Source: Streptomyces canus 299MFChir4.1 (GTDB lineage: Bacteria > Actinomycetota > Actinomycetes > Streptomycetales > Streptomycetaceae). Taken from it: a stretch of 57,520 nucleotides of DNA. Shown here one piece after another: positions 16,703-25,084 of this stretch (its first letter is position 1; every line of letters begins with the position of its first letter). Location of the stretch: the NCBI RefSeq assembly GCF_000383615.1, contig NZ_KB911586.1:322394-379913 (forward strand). Direction: 5' to 3'. Made by a program: the position numbers and the translations under genes. The notes under the pieces were generated by a model. It was not told the origin of the DNA, ran no database searches, and worked only from the letters and a program-made list of their open reading frames with translations.

Positions 16703-17644
16703 ATGTCTGTCAACTCCCGCCTGCGCACCTTCGGCACCGAGCGCATCGCCGGTCCCGGCCAGCCCGTCTACATCTGCGGCGAGATCGGCATCAACCACAA
16801 CGGCGAGCTGGAGAACGCGTTCAAGCTCATCGACGTGGCCGCCGAAGCCGGCTGTGACGCCGTGAAGTTCCAGAAGCGCACCCCCGAGATCTGCACCCCG
16901 CGCGACCAGTGGGACATCGAGCGCGACACCCCCTGGGGCCGGATGACCTACATCGACTACCGCCACCGCGTGGAGTTCGGCGAGGACGAGTACCGCCAGA
17001 TCGACGCGTACTGCAAGGAGAAGGGGATCGCCTGGTTCGCCTCCCCGTGGGACACCGAGGCCGTCGCCTTCCTGGAGAAGTTCGACGTGCCGGCCCACAA
17101 GGTGGCCTCCGCCTCCCTGACCGACGACGAGCTCCTGAAGGCGCTGCGCGCCACCGGCCGCACGATCATCCTGTCCTCCGGCATGTCGACCCCGAAGCAG
17201 ATCCGCCACGCGGTCGAGGTCCTCGGCTCGGACAACATCCTGCTCTGCCACGCCACTTCGACGTACCCGGCCAAGGCCGAGGAGCTCAACCTGCGCGTGA
17301 TCAACACGCTCCAGGAGGAGTACCCCAACGTCCCGATCGGCTACTCCGGCCACGAGACGGGCCTGCAGACCACCCTCGCCGCGGTCGCCCTGGGCGCCAC
17401 CTTCGTCGAGCGCCACATCACCCTGGACCGCGCCATGTGGGGCTCCGACCAGGCCGCGTCCGTCGAGCCGCAGGGCCTGGTCCGCCTGGTCCGCGACATC
17501 CGCACCATCGAGGCCTCCCTCGGCGACGGCGTCAAGAAGGTCTACGACTCCGAGCTCGGCCCGATGAAGAAGCTGCGCCGCGTCACCGGCGTGATCGCCG
17601 AGGCGGAGATCGCGGCCGCCGCGGGCGAGCCGATCTCGGTCTGA
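16703..17644 (+). CDS. neuB: NeuB-type nonulosonic acid synthase (sialic acid/Kdn synthase)
   Basis: A 313-residue NeuB-family aldolase-type synthase that condenses PEP with ManNAc, mannose-6-phosphate or a related sugar. CGEIGINHNGELENAFKLI at the N-terminus, DAVKFQKRTPE, PIGYSGHETG and VERHITLDRAMWGSDQAAS are the barrel motifs; the last carries the metal/PEP-site residues. It ends right after the barrel, with no C-terminal SAF (antifreeze-like) domain, so it is shorter than the usual ~350-residue bacterial NeuB. The start is ATG 16703 with AAGGAAA upstream, 14 bp after the synthetase gene. With no NeuC in the cluster, a mannose-6-phosphate (Kdn) substrate is plausible but inferred. Confidence 0.9.
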   Translation: MSVNSRLRTFGTERIAGPGQPVYICGEIGINHNGELENAFKLIDVAAEAGCDAVKFQKRTPEICTPRDQWDIERDTPWGRMTYIDYRHRVEFGEDEYRQIDAYCKEKGIAWFASPWDTEAVAFLEKFDVPAHKVASASLTDDELLKALRATGRTIILSSGMSTPKQIRHAVEVLGSDNILLCHATSTYPAKAEELNLRVINTLQEEYPNVPIGYSGHETGLQTTLAAVALGATFVERHITLDRAMWGSDQAASVEPQGLVRLVRDIRTIEASLGDGVKKVYDSELGPMKKLRRVTGVIAEAEIAAAAGEPISV

Positions 17645-17651
17645 ACCACCA

Positions 17652-17700
17652 GGTGCCGGGTCCTCGGCGGCTGTCCGCCCGGGGACCCGGTGTTGTCACC
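17652..17700 (+). terminator. Hairpin after neuB
   Basis: CCGGGTCC (17656-17663) pairs with GGACCCGG (17683-17690), with further CGGCGG/CCGCC pairing inside. No U-tract follows; it may attenuate rather than end transcription before the next gene. Confidence 0.5.
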
Positions 17701-17708
17701 CGCGCCTC

Positions 17709-18806
17709 ATGAGCGCCTTACGACGGGACGGTCGTACGTCGATGAGCCACCGCGCCGGGAACACCGGCACCCACACTCTCGCGTTCGTCGAGAGCCCGGT
17801 CCAGCTGCTGAACGTGCTGGAGTGGGCGCACGCCCACGCACCCGGCGCGGAGCTCGTCCTCGTCGTGCTGTCCCCGACCGACCCCATGACCCGCGGCCAG
17901 CTGCGCCGGATGGCCGAACTCGCTCGCGAGGAGGGCCACGAGGTCCGCTGGGAGGAGGCGAGGGGCGGCCCCGCGGCCCCCTTCCAGACCATCGGCGGCC
18001 TGGCGGGAATGCTCCGCAGGGCGGACCGCGTGGTCCTGGGCGACCCGTTCTCCCGCTACGTGCAACTCCTCCTGACCATCACCCGCGCCCCCGACCTGGT
18101 CGTCGTCGACGACGGCACGGCCACGATGGAGTTCGTGTCCCAACTCGCCCGAGGCGAACGCCTGGTGCGCTGGCACCGCAAGGGCGGCCGCCCCAGCCCC
18201 CGCGACCTCGCCTTCGCCCCGATCTCGGCGGCGGCCCGCAAGCGCCTGACTCCGGGGGAGGGCCGGGGGGTCGAGATCTTCTCCTCGATGCCGATGGCGG
18301 AGACCCCGGCAGGCGTGACGGTCTCGTCCAACGCCTTCGCCTGGACCCGCGCTCGCTTCGGCCCGCCGCGCATCACCAAGGGCGCCGACATGGTGGGCAC
18401 CTCGCTCGTCGAGACGGGCGTGGTGGACGCCGACCGCTACCTGGAAGCCGTGACCCGCCTGGCCAAGACCCACGGCGCGACCCGCTACTTCGCCCACCGC
18501 CGCGAGGCGACGGAGAAGCTCCACCGACTGGCCGTGGAGACGGGCCTGGAGATCGTCCGCCCCGACCTCCCCCTCGAACTGATCGCCCGCCGGGGCCCCA
18601 TCGGCCGCACGATCCTCAGCTTCCCCTCGACGGTCGTCCACACGCTCCCCCTCGCCCTGGCCGGCACGGAGGTTCGCGTCTCGGTCTGCGACATCGACCC
18701 GGACTGGCTGACGGAGACGGCCTCGCCCCGGGCGCAGGGGTTCCTGTCGGGGGTGACGGGGTCGGCGCGGGATGTGCACCGGTTGTCGGCGGTGGCGACG
18801 GGGTGA
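17709..18806 (+). CDS. GT52-like sialyltransferase family protein (tentative)
   Basis: 365 residues. THTLAFVESPVQLLNVLEWA at the N-terminus is typical of GT52/PF07922-like (CMP-Neu5Ac:LOS sialyltransferase) proteins, which start with a strand plus (S/T)PxQ. LVVVDDGTATMEF, YFAHRREATEKLHRL and ILSFPSTVVHTLPLAL (Ser/Thr in the CMP-binding position) fit a GT-B sialyl/polysialyltransferase C-lobe. ATG 17709 has no clear SD, and ATG 17742 is an alternative. It lies 64 bp after neuB and ends the plus-strand nonulosonate operon. The family assignment is from motif appearance only; a second DUF6716-like glycosyltransferase is the main alternative. Confidence 0.65.
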   Translation: MSALRRDGRTSMSHRAGNTGTHTLAFVESPVQLLNVLEWAHAHAPGAELVLVVLSPTDPMTRGQLRRMAELAREEGHEVRWEEARGGPAAPFQTIGGLAGMLRRADRVVLGDPFSRYVQLLLTITRAPDLVVVDDGTATMEFVSQLARGERLVRWHRKGGRPSPRDLAFAPISAAARKRLTPGEGRGVEIFSSMPMAETPAGVTVSSNAFAWTRARFGPPRITKGADMVGTSLVETGVVDADRYLEAVTRLAKTHGATRYFAHRREATEKLHRLAVETGLEIVRPDLPLELIARRGPIGRTILSFPSTVVHTLPLALAGTEVRVSVCDIDPDWLTETASPRAQGFLSGVTGSARDVHRLSAVATG

Positions 18807-18841
18807 GTCCCAGCCGTTTTGATGAGAGCTACGACGGCGCG

Positions 18842-20392
18842 CTATTCCTCGGCTGGGGTGGGGGCTTGGGGGAGGTGCAGTTGGAAGCATGCGCCCAGAG
18901 TTCGGGGGGTGAGGGTCAGGGTGCCTTGGTGGCGGTGGGCCAGGTCGCGGGCGATGGCGAGGCCCAGGCCGGTGCCGCCGTGGTCGCGGGAGCGGGCGTC
19001 GTCGAGCCGGACGAAGCGTTCGAAGATGCGCTCGGCGTCTTCGGCGGGCACGCCCGGTCCGTCGTCGTGCACTGTGAGGTCGACCCGGCCGTCCTGGTTC
19101 CGGACGGTGATCTGGATGCGGTGTGTGGCGTGGCGGGCGGCGTTGTCGATGAGGTTGCGCAGCAGTCGTTCGTATGCGTCGGGGCTTCCGTGCACGTACG
19201 CGGGGCCGTCGCTGTCGCAACTCAGCTTCCACGGCCGTTCGTTGAGGGAATATTGCTCCGTCAGCCGGGAGGCGAGGGCTGTCAGGTCGACGGTCTCGGG
19301 GCCGGCTGCGGGCGTGCGGGTGTCGAGGCGGGCGAGGAGGAGCAGGTCCTCGGTGAGGGCTTGGAGGCGGCGGGTCTGCCGTGCGGCGGTGGTGGCCGCG
19401 GCGGGCCAGTCGGTGCGTTCCGGGTAGGCGAGCGCGACTTCCAGGCTGGCGAGCAGTGTGGTGAGGGGGCTGCGTAGTTCGTGGGCGGCGTCCGCGACGA
19501 AGCGGCGCTGCTGGGCGGCGGCGTCGTCGAGGCGTTGGAGGGTGGTGTTGATGGTGGTGGCCAGGGCGGCGATCTCGTCCCCCGTCTCGGGGACGGTGAC
19601 GCGTTCGCGGGGGTCGTTCGCGGTGACCGAGGCGGTGAGGACGCGGATGGCTTCGACCGGCCGCAGCGCGATACGGACGGCGACGTAGGCGACGGCGGCG
19701 ATCAGTACGAGGCTGACGAGCCCGGCCCGCAGCAGCAGGCGGTCGGTGGCCTCGGTGATGGTCCCGGCGATGTCCTCGGCTGCGTGCGGGAGCACCACCA
19801 CATAGACCCGCAGCTGGGCGTCGGCGGCGACACCCAGAGCGGCGACTGCGTCGCTGCTCAGTTCATCGGCCCTGACATCGTCGTACAGGACCTGGTAGGT
19901 TCCGCCGTCCTTGCCGAACCGGTCCCCGGGTGCGGAGTCGGGGCGCGCCGGCAGGCGCACGGGACGGGTCGTGTAGCCCCAGTTCGGCCCCTCGTCCGGT
20001 GGGGCGGGCAATTCGGCCTTCGGTGGGGCGGGCAGCACGTGGCGGGTGCCGGGATCGAACTCCTCCATGCCTCCGCCGTAGGCGACGGCGGCGCGTCGGC
20101 CGGTCGCGACGATCTCGTACGGCACGGTGCTTCGGCGAGCGGGAACCGCACCCTTCTCCAGCTGATCGACGAGAGCCAAGAACTGTTTCTGCGTCTGTTC
20201 TTGGGCGATCCCTGTGCTCTGGCGGTAGACGTCGTGGTGTACCCACCAGCCGATGCCGGCCAGGATGACGGCGGCGGCCGAGGCGGCGGCCAGGGCCGTG
20301 CGGGCTCGTACCGAACGCGGCCACCAGCGATGTCGCGGCCCGGTCGCATTCACGGTTGGCCACCAGCGGCGTCGCGGCTCAGTCGCGTTCAC
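18842..20392 (-). CDS. Two-component sensor histidine kinase
   Basis: A 516-residue kinase with an N-terminal membrane helix (TALAAASAAAVILAGIGWWV), an extracytoplasmic domain of about 170 residues, a second helix (LLLRAGLVSLVLIAAVAYVAV), HAMP, the H-box FVADAAHELRSPLTTLL, then N (NLIDNAARHA), G1 (DDGPGVP) and G2 (GTGLGLAI) boxes. It phosphorylates the response regulator encoded upstream. GTG 20392 overlaps the regulator stop by 14 bp; GTG 20353 also works because the first 13 codons are a tandem duplication (NATEPRRRWWP and NATGPRHRWWP). The divergent subtilase gene is a likely target or partner. The signal is unknown. Confidence 0.88.
   Translation of the reverse strand: MNATEPRRRWWPTVNATGPRHRWWPRSVRARTALAAASAAAVILAGIGWWVHHDVYRQSTGIAQEQTQKQFLALVDQLEKGAVPARRSTVPYEIVATGRRAAVAYGGGMEEFDPGTRHVLPAPPKAELPAPPDEGPNWGYTTRPVRLPARPDSAPGDRFGKDGGTYQVLYDDVRADELSSDAVAALGVAADAQLRVYVVVLPHAAEDIAGTITEATDRLLLRAGLVSLVLIAAVAYVAVRIALRPVEAIRVLTASVTANDPRERVTVPETGDEIAALATTINTTLQRLDDAAAQQRRFVADAAHELRSPLTTLLASLEVALAYPERTDWPAAATTAARQTRRLQALTEDLLLLARLDTRTPAAGPETVDLTALASRLTEQYSLNERPWKLSCDSDGPAYVHGSPDAYERLLRNLIDNAARHATHRIQITVRNQDGRVDLTVHDDGPGVPAEDAERIFERFVRLDDARSRDHGGTGLGLAIARDLAHRHQGTLTLTPRTLGACFQLHLPQAPTPAEE
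20314..20392 (-). repeat. 39-bp imperfect tandem duplication at the kinase start
   Basis: Two 13-codon units (20392-20354 and 20353-20315) each begin GTGAA and encode VNATEPRRRWWPT and VNATGPRHRWWPR. Each carries a GTG preceded at the same distance by GGTGG, so the translation start itself is duplicated. Confidence 0.65.
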
Positions 20393-21059
20393 GGTCGTCC
20401 ACCAATCGGTAGCCGGTACCCCGCACGGTCTGCAGGGACTGCCGGTGGAAGGCGGCGTCGACCTTCTTGCGCAGTGCGCTGACGCGCGCCTCCACCAGGT
20501 TGGGATCCCATGCTTCGTCGGGCCACGCGTGATACAGCAGATCCGCTTTGGAGACCGCCTGGCCCGCCCGGCGGGCCAGCACCTCCAGCACGGCGAACTC
20601 TCTGGGTGTGAGTTCCACCCGGGCCCCGGCCCGGCGGCAGACCCGGCCGGCGACGTCCAACGAGAGGTCGCCCACGGCAAGGACGGGTGGTGCGACCGTG
20701 GCGGCTCGTCTGACCAGGGCCCGCAGCCGTGCGACGAGCACCAGGTAGGAGAAGGGTTTGGCCAGGTAGTCGTCGGCCCCTGTGTCCAGGGCCTCTGCTT
20801 GATCCCAGTCCCCGTCCTTGGCGGTGAGGACCAGGATGGGGGTCGCGTTGCCCTCTCGGCGCAGTTGGGCGCAGACCTTGTAGCCGTTGAGTCCGGGCAG
20901 CATCAAGTCCAGTACGACCAGGGCGTATTCGCCGGTCCGGGCCATCCACAGGCCCTGCCGCCCGTCGTGGGCGAGGTCGACGCTGTAGCCCTCGGCGGTC
21001 AGACCGGTGTGCAGGGTGTGGGCAAGGGGCACCTCGTCTTCGACCACCAGGATGCGCAT
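20379..21059 (-). CDS. OmpR/PhoB-family response regulator
   Basis: 226 residues. The receiver domain has the acidic pair Glu7-Asp8, phospho-acceptor Asp51 (VVLDLMLPG), Thr in VLTAKD and Lys in LAKPF. The C-terminal winged helix (ELTPREFAVLEVL, VEARVSALRKKVD, VRGTGYRLV) is the OmpR DNA-binding domain. The start is ATG 21059, in an operon with the kinase at 18842. It is divergent from the secreted protease gene at 21204, whose upstream region carries two CCGGTCA direct repeats 21 bp apart. Confidence 0.93.
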   Translation of the reverse strand: MRILVVEDEVPLAHTLHTGLTAEGYSVDLAHDGRQGLWMARTGEYALVVLDLMLPGLNGYKVCAQLRREGNATPILVLTAKDGDWDQAEALDTGADDYLAKPFSYLVLVARLRALVRRAATVAPPVLAVGDLSLDVAGRVCRRAGARVELTPREFAVLEVLARRAGQAVSKADLLYHAWPDEAWDPNLVEARVSALRKKVDAAFHRQSLQTVRGTGYRLVDDRERD

Positions 21060-21101
21060 GCGGTGCAGCCTTGCACAGCGCCGCCCCGCCTTCCTGATCG
21101 G

Positions 21102-21172
21102 CCGGTCAGGTTGGATCAGCATCCGGTCAACGGGGTCCCGGCACGCTGGCGGAGTGTCTTCGCCGGAAGACA
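21102..21172 (+). promoter_or_regulatory. Divergent promoter: CCGGTCA direct repeats and leader hairpin
   Basis: CCGGTCA occurs at 21102-21108 and 21123-21129, two helical turns apart, as expected for an OmpR-type dimer. A TGTCTTC-GCCG-GAAGACA hairpin (21155-21172) lies closer to the protease start. Assignment to the local response regulator is inference. Confidence 0.35.
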
Positions 21173-21203
21173 ACAAGTTCTCGGACAGCCCCCAGGGGGA
21201 GAC

Positions 21204-24200
21204 TTGCGCAGACAAGTGAAAAGAGCGTCCGTGGCCACGATCGCCACGGCGGCAGCCGTGGCCCTGGCGGCGGGCATGACCAGCCCGGCGTCGGCGGAGG
21301 CCGAGAGTGCAGCCAATGACCCGGCCGGCGCCTCGGCGGTGCAGACCGCGCCCAAGCACCGCATCACCCTGATCACCGGCGACCGCGTCGTCGTCGACGC
21401 CAAAGGCCGTGTCGTCGGCCTGGAGCGGGCCAAGGGCCGTGAGGGGATACCCGTCCAGATCCGCAAGGCCGAAGGACACACACTCGTCGTGCCGACCGAC
21501 GCCGCGCGGCTGATGGCCACCGGCAAGCTCGACCAGCGGCTCTTCGACGTCACCGAGCTCAACAAGGCGGCCAACCGCAAGGCGCAGAAGCAGGGACTCA
21601 AGCTGATCGTCGGCTACCGCGGCGCGGCCGCGGCGGCGAAGGCGGACGTCCGTGACGCAGGTGACACCGAGGTCCGCAGGACTCTCAAGTCGCTGAACGC
21701 GGACGCGGTGCTGACGCCCAAGGGCGACGCGCCCGACCTGTGGGCCGCGGTCACCGACACGGGGTTCGACGGCGCGAGGACCGCCTCCGGTGTCGCCCAT
21801 GTGTGGCTCGACGGGGTCCGAAAGGCCAGCCTCGACAAGTCCGTCCCGCAGATCGGCGCCGACAAGGCGTGGGCAGCCGGGTACGACGGCAAGGGCATCA
21901 AGATCGCCGTCCTCGACACCGGTGTCGACAGGACCCACGCCGATCTCAAGGGTCAGGTCGTCGCCGAGAAGAACTTCTCCACCGCCGCCGACGCGATCGA
22001 CAGGTACGGCCACGGCACGCACGTGGCGTCCATCGCGGCCGGCACGGGCGCCGGGTCCGCGGGCAAGTACAAGGGCGTCGCGCCCGGAGCCAAGCTGCTC
22101 AACGGCAAGGTGCTCGGCGACGACGGCTACGGCGAGGACTCCGGCATCATCGCCGGTATGGACTGGGCGGTCGAGCAGGGCGCCGATGTCGTGAACCTCA
22201 GCCTGGGCGGCGCGGACACTCCCGACATCGATCCGCTTGAGGCCCAGGTCAACAAATTGTCCAAGGAGAAGGGCACCCTCTTCGCGATCGCCGCGGGCAA
22301 CGACGGGGCCCAGCAGACGATCGGCTCCCCGGGCAGCGCGGAAGCCGCGCTCACCGTGGGCGCTGTCGACGACAAGGACAGGCTGGCCGAGTTCTCCAGC
22401 ATGGGCCCCGGCCTCGATGGACAGATCAAGCCCGACGTGACCGCGCCCGGCGTGGACATCACGGCAGCCTCGGCCCCGGGCAGCGTCATCGCCAAGGAGG
22501 TCGGCGAGAAGCCGGCCGGCTACGTGAGCATCTCGGGTACGTCGATGGCGACCCCGCATGTCGCGGGCGCTGCGGCGATCCTGAAGCAGCAGCACCCCGA
22601 CTGGACGTACACCCAGCTCAAGGGCGCGCTGACCGGCTCCGCCGAGGGCGGCGCCTACACGCCGTTCCAGCAGGGTTCGGGCCGGATCCAGGTCGACAAG
22701 GCCATCAAGCAGACCGTGGTCGCCGACCCGACGTCGGTGAGCTTCGGCCTCCAGCAGTGGCCGCACACCGACGACACGCCGGTTACCCAGAAAGTCACGT
22801 ACAAGAACCTCGGGACGACCGACGTCACGCTGACCCTCGCGGTGGCGGGCACCAACCCGAAGGGGCAGGCCGCACCGGCCGGCTTCTTCACGCTCGGCGC
22901 GAAGACGCTGACCGTCCCGGCGGGCGGCTCGGCCTCCGCCGACCTCACGGTCAACACCAAGCTGGGCGGCACCGTCGACGGCGCCTACTCCGCGTACGTC
23001 ACCGCGACCGGTGGCGGCCAGAGCGTCCGCACGGCGGCGGCGGTGCAGCGCGAGGTGGAGTCGTACGACGTCACGCTGAAGTTCCTTGGCCGTGACGGCA
23101 ACCCGGCGAAGTACTACGGCACCAGCCTGGACGGTGTCTCCGGGCTGGCACAGGGCAAGTGGTACGCGCCCTACGACGAGTCCGGCACCGTCAAGGTCCG
23201 TGTTCCCAGGGGCGGTTACATCTTCAACTCGTCCGTCTACGTCGACCCGGACGACTACGCCAAGGGCTTCGACTGGGTGACGCAGCCGAAGCTGAGCATC
23301 ACCAAGAAGGCCACGATCACGGTGGACGCGCGGACCGCCAAGCCGGTGGACATCACCGTGCCCGACACGGCGGCGAAGTCGAAGGTCGCTACGCCGATGT
23401 ACACCGTCGGCGTGCCGGACGGCAGCTACTCGTACGGCTGGTGGCTGGACTCGTACGCCAACTTCCGTACCGCGCACGCCGGCCCGCAGATCACCGACGG
23501 CAGCCTCTACCAGCAGTGGGGCGGTCACTGGGTCAAGCCCGCCGCGGAGTACGACACCCTCGCCGGCGGCAAGGTCAAGCAGCTCGCCACCGGCTACACC
23601 AAGCACTACAAGGCGAGTGAACTGGCCACGGTGAAGACCGGTCTGGGCGCCTCGTCGAGCGGCAAGAAAGGCGTGATCTACGCCTGGGGCGAGCTGCCCG
23701 GCAGTACAAGCACCTTTGCGCCCGGGGTCCAGCAGACGCTGCCCGGTACACGTACGCTGCGCCTGTCCACCGCGGGCGGGGCGAAGTGGAAACTCGACTT
23801 CGAGCAGCACGGCGGCGTCGACGAGTCCGGCTCCCCGATCGTCGAGGCCTTCTACACGCTCGGCACCCCGCAGACCCTCAAGGCCGGCAAGAGCTACGAG
23901 AAGACCTTCAACACGGCTGTCTTCGGCCCGCGCGTCGGCTCAAGCCTCGGTATCTACCGCGAGGGCAACGGTATCTACGGCTCCCTGCCGCTGTTCACCG
24001 ACGGCGAGACCCACTCCGGCTCCTCGCTCTACTCGTCGGCCACCACGACCCTCTACCGCAACGGCACCAAGGTCGGCTCGAACAGCGACCCACTGGAAGG
24101 GGCGGGCATCTTCAAGGTCCCGGCCGGCGACGCCGCGTACAAGCTGACCACCTCCGTCAAGCGCAGCGTCAAGGTCGCCGCGGCCTCCACCCGCGTCGAC

Positions 24201-24545
24201 GCCAGCTGGACCTTCCGCTCCAAGAAGGCCGACCTGGCCAAGCTGCCCGCGTCCTCGATCCGCTTCGACGCGGCCGTCGGTCTGGACAGCAGGGCCCCGG
24301 CCAACAAGAAGATCTCCGTCCCGGTGACCGTCCAGGGCTCGGCAGCGGGCTCGAATCTGAAGTCCCTGTCGGTGTACGTGTCGTACGACTACGGCCAGAC
24401 CTGGAAGAAGGTCACCGTCAAGAACGGAAAGATCGCGGTCACGAACCCGGCCAAGGGCAAGGGGATCTCGTTCCACGCCAAGATCGCCGACAAGAAGGGC
24501 AACAAGTCGACGATCTCGATCTACAACGCGTACTACGGGAAGTGA
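21204..24545 (+). CDS. Secreted subtilisin-like serine protease (S8), large multidomain
   Basis: 1113 residues from TTG 21204 (GTG 21216 possible; GGGGGA just upstream). A Sec signal peptide (RRQVKRAS, a hydrophobic run, then PASA) is followed by a propeptide to about residue 220. The S8 catalytic triad is Asp238 (AVLDTGVD), His270 (GHGTHVAS) and Ser447 (SGTSMATPHVAG). C-terminal of it come Ig/Fn-like and jelly-roll-type beta domains, about 600 residues, Lys/Ser/Thr-rich as in other large Streptomyces subtilases. It would degrade extracellular protein. A two-component system is divergent from it. A 17-bp perfect hairpin follows the stop. Confidence 0.92.
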   Translation: MRRQVKRASVATIATAAAVALAAGMTSPASAEAESAANDPAGASAVQTAPKHRITLITGDRVVVDAKGRVVGLERAKGREGIPVQIRKAEGHTLVVPTDAARLMATGKLDQRLFDVTELNKAANRKAQKQGLKLIVGYRGAAAAAKADVRDAGDTEVRRTLKSLNADAVLTPKGDAPDLWAAVTDTGFDGARTASGVAHVWLDGVRKASLDKSVPQIGADKAWAAGYDGKGIKIAVLDTGVDRTHADLKGQVVAEKNFSTAADAIDRYGHGTHVASIAAGTGAGSAGKYKGVAPGAKLLNGKVLGDDGYGEDSGIIAGMDWAVEQGADVVNLSLGGADTPDIDPLEAQVNKLSKEKGTLFAIAAGNDGAQQTIGSPGSAEAALTVGAVDDKDRLAEFSSMGPGLDGQIKPDVTAPGVDITAASAPGSVIAKEVGEKPAGYVSISGTSMATPHVAGAAAILKQQHPDWTYTQLKGALTGSAEGGAYTPFQQGSGRIQVDKAIKQTVVADPTSVSFGLQQWPHTDDTPVTQKVTYKNLGTTDVTLTLAVAGTNPKGQAAPAGFFTLGAKTLTVPAGGSASADLTVNTKLGGTVDGAYSAYVTATGGGQSVRTAAAVQREVESYDVTLKFLGRDGNPAKYYGTSLDGVSGLAQGKWYAPYDESGTVKVRVPRGGYIFNSSVYVDPDDYAKGFDWVTQPKLSITKKATITVDARTAKPVDITVPDTAAKSKVATPMYTVGVPDGSYSYGWWLDSYANFRTAHAGPQITDGSLYQQWGGHWVKPAAEYDTLAGGKVKQLATGYTKHYKASELATVKTGLGASSSGKKGVIYAWGELPGSTSTFAPGVQQTLPGTRTLRLSTAGGAKWKLDFEQHGGVDESGSPIVEAFYTLGTPQTLKAGKSYEKTFNTAVFGPRVGSSLGIYREGNGIYGSLPLFTDGETHSGSSLYSSATTTLYRNGTKVGSNSDPLEGAGIFKVPAGDAAYKLTTSVKRSVKVAAASTRVDASWTFRSKKADLAKLPASSIRFDAAVGLDSRAPANKKISVPVTVQGSAAGSNLKSLSVYVSYDYGQTWKKVTVKNGKIAVTNPAKGKGISFHAKIADKKGNKSTISIYNAYYGK

Positions 24546-24592
24546 CCTGATCCGGTGGATCACCGACAGGTTCGCTGAACGCGCTGATACAT

Positions 24593-24631
24593 GGCCGGCC
24601 CACCGGAAGATCTCCTTCCGGTGGGCCGGCC
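24593..24631 (+). terminator. Strong hairpin terminator after the subtilase
   Basis: Perfect 17-bp arms (24593-24609 and 24615-24631), loop of 5 nt, no U-tract, which is normal for Streptomyces terminators. Confidence 0.8.
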
Positions 24632-24689
24632 CGAGCGGTGAAACGGTAGTTCTTCGACTGCTCGGCGACCTGGTGGTCACGGGTGGGGA

Positions 24690-24984
24690 CGAGGTGAGGT
24701 CGGCCCGGGGCGCCCTGCCGACGTTTCCGTCGGTGGGTTTCCCCGGACCGCCTCCCGCACCCGCCGTGCGCGTCTCTACCGGAGAAAGAAGGTCCCCTCT
24801 CCTTGGCCGAGCACAGCCTGAGGAAAACCAGTTGAACCCAGGTTCGCCGGTGCTTGCGGCGAAGCCACCCAAAGACCTGCTTCCAGGTATAGGCCCGCAG
24901 GTAGGTGAAGGTCGCCTTCGACGAACCGTGCTCGAAGTAGGCGGTCCAGCCCCGCAGCACCTGATTGAGCTGGTGCAGCAAGTG
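24690..24984 (-). pseudogene. Group II intron reverse transcriptase/maturase remnant (maturase domain and intron 3' part)
   Basis: On the minus strand, 24984-24838 encodes HLLHQLNQVLRGWTAYFEHG, SSKATFTYLRAYTWKQVF and GWLRRKHRRTW. This is the hallmark of the group II intron maturase (GIIM, domain X) with its NxxLRGWxxYF and FxxWRRKH motifs. No reverse transcriptase domain precedes it. Further 3', a segment translating as GGPGKPTDGN resembles the conserved stretch after such intron ORFs, probably the RNA 3' domains. The frame runs on without function into neighbouring DNA. It is a decayed insertion scar, not an active intron. Confidence 0.7.
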
Positions 24985-25061
24985 GCTCCGCTGCCCTGTG
25001 TCACCGACGCGAGCCGCGCGCTCAGGTGCGCGAGGTCTGTGGCCCGACCACGGAACTCCAC
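24985..25061 (-). pseudogene. 5' stub of an ATP-binding (AAA/archaeal-type ATPase-like) gene, cut by the intron remnant
   Basis: From GTG 25061 the minus strand encodes VEFRGRATDLAHLSARLASV, the look of the N-terminus of Streptomyces ATP-binding proteins that begin MxFxGR..DL..L...L..V before a P-loop. After about 25 residues it runs into the group II maturase fragment in another frame, and no P-loop follows. It is most likely a gene disrupted and then deleted at the intron insertion. Confidence 0.4.
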
Positions 25062-25084
25062 GAGGGGACTGCCTTTCCGGCGCG

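Noticed and set aside
17709..18806. Possible simple hypothetical protein without glycosyltransferase role
   Set aside because: The N-terminal ESPVQLLN and the Ser/Thr-rich C-lobe motif, plus its place after neuB, favour a GT52-like enzyme, though at reduced confidence.
18807..18841. Terminator between convergent GT52-like and kinase genes
   Set aside because: CCCAGCCG/CGGCTGGG can pair only across a loop of over 30 nt that includes the kinase stop; too weak to call.
20393..20680. Extended start for the sensor kinase in the regulator's region
   Set aside because: In-frame extension runs out of frame through the response regulator's winged helix and has no membrane or domain features.
21060..23810. 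Minus-strand frame that extends the response regulator gene upstream through the protease region
   Set aside because: The regulator starts at ATG 21059 with a complete receiver domain; everything beyond is antisense to the S8 protease.
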